Under the pieces are notes generated by a model that did no database searches, was not told the origin of the DNA, and saw only the letters and a program-made list of their open reading frames with translations. Made by a program: the position numbers and the translations under genes. 6,237 nt of DNA from JBGOUV01 sp041477815 (lineage in GTDB: Bacteria > Acidobacteriota > Terriglobia > Bryobacterales > JACQDG01), in assembly GCA_041477815.1 (NCBI GenBank), contig JBGOUV010000398.1, positions 1 to 6,237 of the forward strand, written 5' to 3'. Below, piece after piece: positions 4,732-6,237 of this stretch. Within the stretch, counting starts at the first letter, position 1, and every line of letters starts with the position of its first letter.

Positions 4732-6237
4732 TCAAGGAACTTCCCAGGCGCACCGAAACCCGACGCTGTCGTTCCGGTTACTCGGTCCGCCGCTCATGCG
4801 GCTGGACACGCGGGCGTACCTCGGACGACTGTACCAGGCGCCCCCGCGAACAACCCGAGCTTGCCCCGCATCAGGGCCCCGCGGGTCGCGGCCGGAACCT
4901 TGCGCATAGTAGTCCTTGTCGTACCAATCGGCGACCCACTCCCCGACGTTCGCCAGTGTGTCATACAAGCTGAAACGATTCGACTCCTTCCCGGCGACCT
5001 CATGCATGCTGTTGCCATTGTCCCTCAGCCAATACTCGTATTTCTCCTTGATCGCGGTACTGTTCAAGCGCCCTCTACCGCTATTGTCCGCATACCATGC
5101 GACCCGATCGAGCGCACCGTGGCGCGCCTCGGTGCTGCCGGCTCGAGCTGCATATTCCCATTCCGCCTCGGTCGGCAGCCGTCCCCCAGCCCACGCGCAG
5201 TAAGCCTTGGCGTCCTCCCAGCTCACGTTGACGACGGGCATCCGCCCATTCGACCAGCCTGGGTTCAGCGGCCTCTTCAGTAAGTTGGGCTCCTCCGGCA
5301 TCCTCTGCCCCGAAGCCTGGGTGAACCGGCGGTATGCCTCCACCGTCACCTCCGTCTGCCCCAACCAGAAACCTCGGCTGATCGTGACCGCGCGGGCAGG
5401 CTTCTCGTCAGCATCGCACTCGCGGTCCCCCGGCGAGCAACCCATCTCGAAGCTGCCCGGCGGAATCCAGACGTACTGCTGCCCGTCCTTGGGATTAACC
5501 CTGACTTCGCCGGAACCTGTTTCCACTCGCAGTGGGGGACTCGCGGCCGCCGGCGTGCGCAGTCGGGCCAGCCGCGCCCGCGCGATGGTCACAAACTGGC
5601 CCGCCGGGTATCGTTGCATATATTCCTCGAGCAACTCGGCGTTGTTCTCGTCCTTGATCGAGGTCCAGTAGGCCAGCTCGGTTTGGCGGTCCAGTTCGGG
5701 GGAGGCTACCGGCGCGGCCGCTGCCGGACCGGGCTGAAAGTAGTACCGGCCCACGATGTTGTCGTAGGTGAACGGGTTCTGCTTCCGCCCGGACGCCAGG
5801 TAGACGTCCTGTTTCACCCTCCTAAAGATCTCATCCAAGCTCAGGGCCGGCGTCTGCAGGGCTGCCACCAGGTGCTTGGTGAACAGGCCGTTGGTCTCGG
5901 CCGGGTTATCAGCGGCTACGTTGTTGTCCCCCGTGGCGAACGCGATCAGCGTTCCCTCGGCATCCGACTTCATCGCCGCCAAACCATCGGCCCCACTCCG
6001 CGTCGCCCGAAACGGGTTGTTGCGGCAGGCGTCCAGAATCAGAATCCGCAGCCGCGCCCCCCGCTCCTCCAGCTTTTCCCTGGCCAGCGACGCCGGATAC
6101 GCCCGGTACTTCACGTCCGCCGGTGAGGTGGCTTGGAAATCGACCGGGATCAGGTAGTTCTCCTGTTGCAACTGCGCCCCGTGTCCAGCGTAGTAGAACA
6201 GCGCCAGGTCGCCCGCCTGCACGCGCCCGGCGAAACG
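4732..6237 (-). CDS. caspase-like peptidase fused to FGE-sulfatase/C-type-lectin domain; likely DGR target; 5' end beyond window
   Basis: The frame is open to the window edge: RFAGR precedes the GTG at 6222, so that codon is internal and the gene is N-terminally cut (501 codons visible). Numbering from 6222, residues 1-160 are the core of a caspase-family (peptidase C14) domain with catalytic His14 in FYYAGHGAQ and Cys66 in LDACRNNPF. Residues about 165-225 are a linker with ELAYWTSIKDENN and YPAGQFVTIARARL, common in bacterial caspase-like proteins. Residues about 246-494 are an FGE-sulfatase fold: YVWIPPGSFEMG, MPVVNVSWEDAKAYCAWAGGRLPTEAEWEYA as separate conserved blocks, LYDTLANVGEWVADWYD, VVRGGAW and GFRCAW. 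The paired active-site cysteines of true formylglycine-generating enzymes are absent near VVRGGAW, so a ligand-binding role is likelier. The C-terminus has the composition of a DGR variable region. A plausible role is a receptor whose binding triggers proteolysis, as in bacterial conflict systems. No membrane segment is visible in the part shown. Confidence 0.93.
   Translation of the reverse strand, partial: RFAGRVQAGDLALFYYAGHGAQLQQENYLIPVDFQATSPADVKYRAYPASLAREKLEERGARLRILILDACRNNPFRATRSGADGLAAMKSDAEGTLIAFATGDNNVAADNPAETNGLFTKHLVAALQTPALSLDEIFRRVKQDVYLASGRKQNPFTYDNIVGRYYFQPGPAAAAPVASPELDRQTELAYWTSIKDENNAELLEEYMQRYPAGQFVTIARARLARLRTPAAASPPLRVETGSGEVRVNPKDGQQYVWIPPGSFEMGCSPGDRECDADEKPARAVTISRGFWLGQTEVTVEAYRRFTQASGQRMPEEPNLLKRPLNPGWSNGRMPVVNVSWEDAKAYCAWAGGRLPTEAEWEYAARAGSTEARHGALDRVAWYADNSGRGRLNSTAIKEKYEYWLRDNGNSMHEVAGKESNRFSLYDTLANVGEWVADWYDKDYYAQGSGRDPRGPDAGQARVVRGGAWYSRPRYARVSSRMSGGPSNRNDSVGFRCAWEVP
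4756..4839 (-). other. candidate DGR variable region (VR) in the lectin-fold domain
   Basis: These codons (residues 462-489 of the visible protein) run from GAW to GF, the segment diversified in DGR-targeted FGE/C-type-lectin proteins. Most codons at expected variable sites can be derived from AAC or AAT by changing adenines only: TAC, AGT, CGT, TAC, AGC, AGC, GGC, AGT, GAC and AGC, with two AAC left unchanged. The codons between them (CCG, GCC, CGC, GTG, TCC) contain no adenine and would stay fixed. The 3' end CGTCGGGTTTCGGTGCGCC is GC-rich and would be the initiation-of-homology segment. The limits are approximate because no matching template repeat is in the window. Confidence 0.55.

Noticed and set aside
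4509..4973. Plus-strand 154-codon frame
   Set aside because: It runs antisense into the conserved FGE domain and its translation is low-complexity Arg/Pro/Ser.
4732..5490. A genuine formylglycine-generating enzyme that activates sulfatases
   Set aside because: The fold is shared, but the paired active-site cysteines expected near VVRGGAW are missing, and the caspase fusion and variable-looking tip point to a binding module.
1..6237. CRISPR array, tRNA, rRNA or insertion sequence
   Set aside because: I saw no spaced direct repeats, cloverleaf, ribosomal sequence or transposase motif by eye on either strand.
1..6237. An intact DGR template repeat within the window
   Set aside because: Runs of AAC/AAT expected in a template do not occur on the minus strand outside ordinary codons such as those for RNN and DNN inside the caspase domain. 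Only the weak stretch at 4463-4498 remains.

Overview
The window is GC-rich, and all five genes that I can call firmly lie on the minus strand. The gene families suggest an environmental, flagellated bacterium: a long E. coli-type MotA, a response regulator with an HD-GYP-like output, a KdpD-type DUF4118 kinase, and a caspase fused to an FGE-sulfatase fold. Acidobacteriota (Bryobacter/Solibacter-like) is my best guess, but it rests on general impression and not on a marker gene.

Layout in the direction of transcription, from high to low coordinates. (1) 6237-4732: a large protein with its 5' end outside the window. It carries a caspase-like peptidase domain, a linker and a C-terminal FGE-sulfatase (C-type lectin fold) domain. 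Its last ~30 codons look like the variable region of a diversity-generating retroelement (DGR) target. (2) 4731-4209: a 523-bp gap without an intact gene. It holds a GC-rich hairpin, a 34-codon stub that reads like the N-terminus of the DGR accessory protein Avd, a short stretch weakly resembling the variable region, nested inverted repeats, a perfect 32-bp palindrome and a sigma-28-like promoter. (3) 4208-1331: a tight operon motA-motB-response regulator, with a 1-base overlap and then a 5-base gap, possibly followed by a small ATGA-coupled ORF (1334-1191). (4) 1190-1034: a short gap with a weak promoter candidate. (5) 1033-1: a membrane sensor histidine kinase (DUF4118, GAF-like, HisKA), cut by the window edge before its ATPase domain. 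It starts with GTG.

Functionally, motA and motB build the flagellar stator. The co-transcribed response regulator probably relays a signal to motility through an HD-GYP fold whose catalytic residues are largely lost. The downstream kinase is a candidate partner, but this is inferred only from proximity.

The most interesting feature is the apparent DGR locus: a caspase-linked lectin-fold receptor with a hypervariable-looking tip, followed by a broken avd. No reverse transcriptase and no convincing template repeat are in the window. Either the cassette has decayed and the receptor is frozen, or the receptor is diversified in trans from a DGR elsewhere in the genome.
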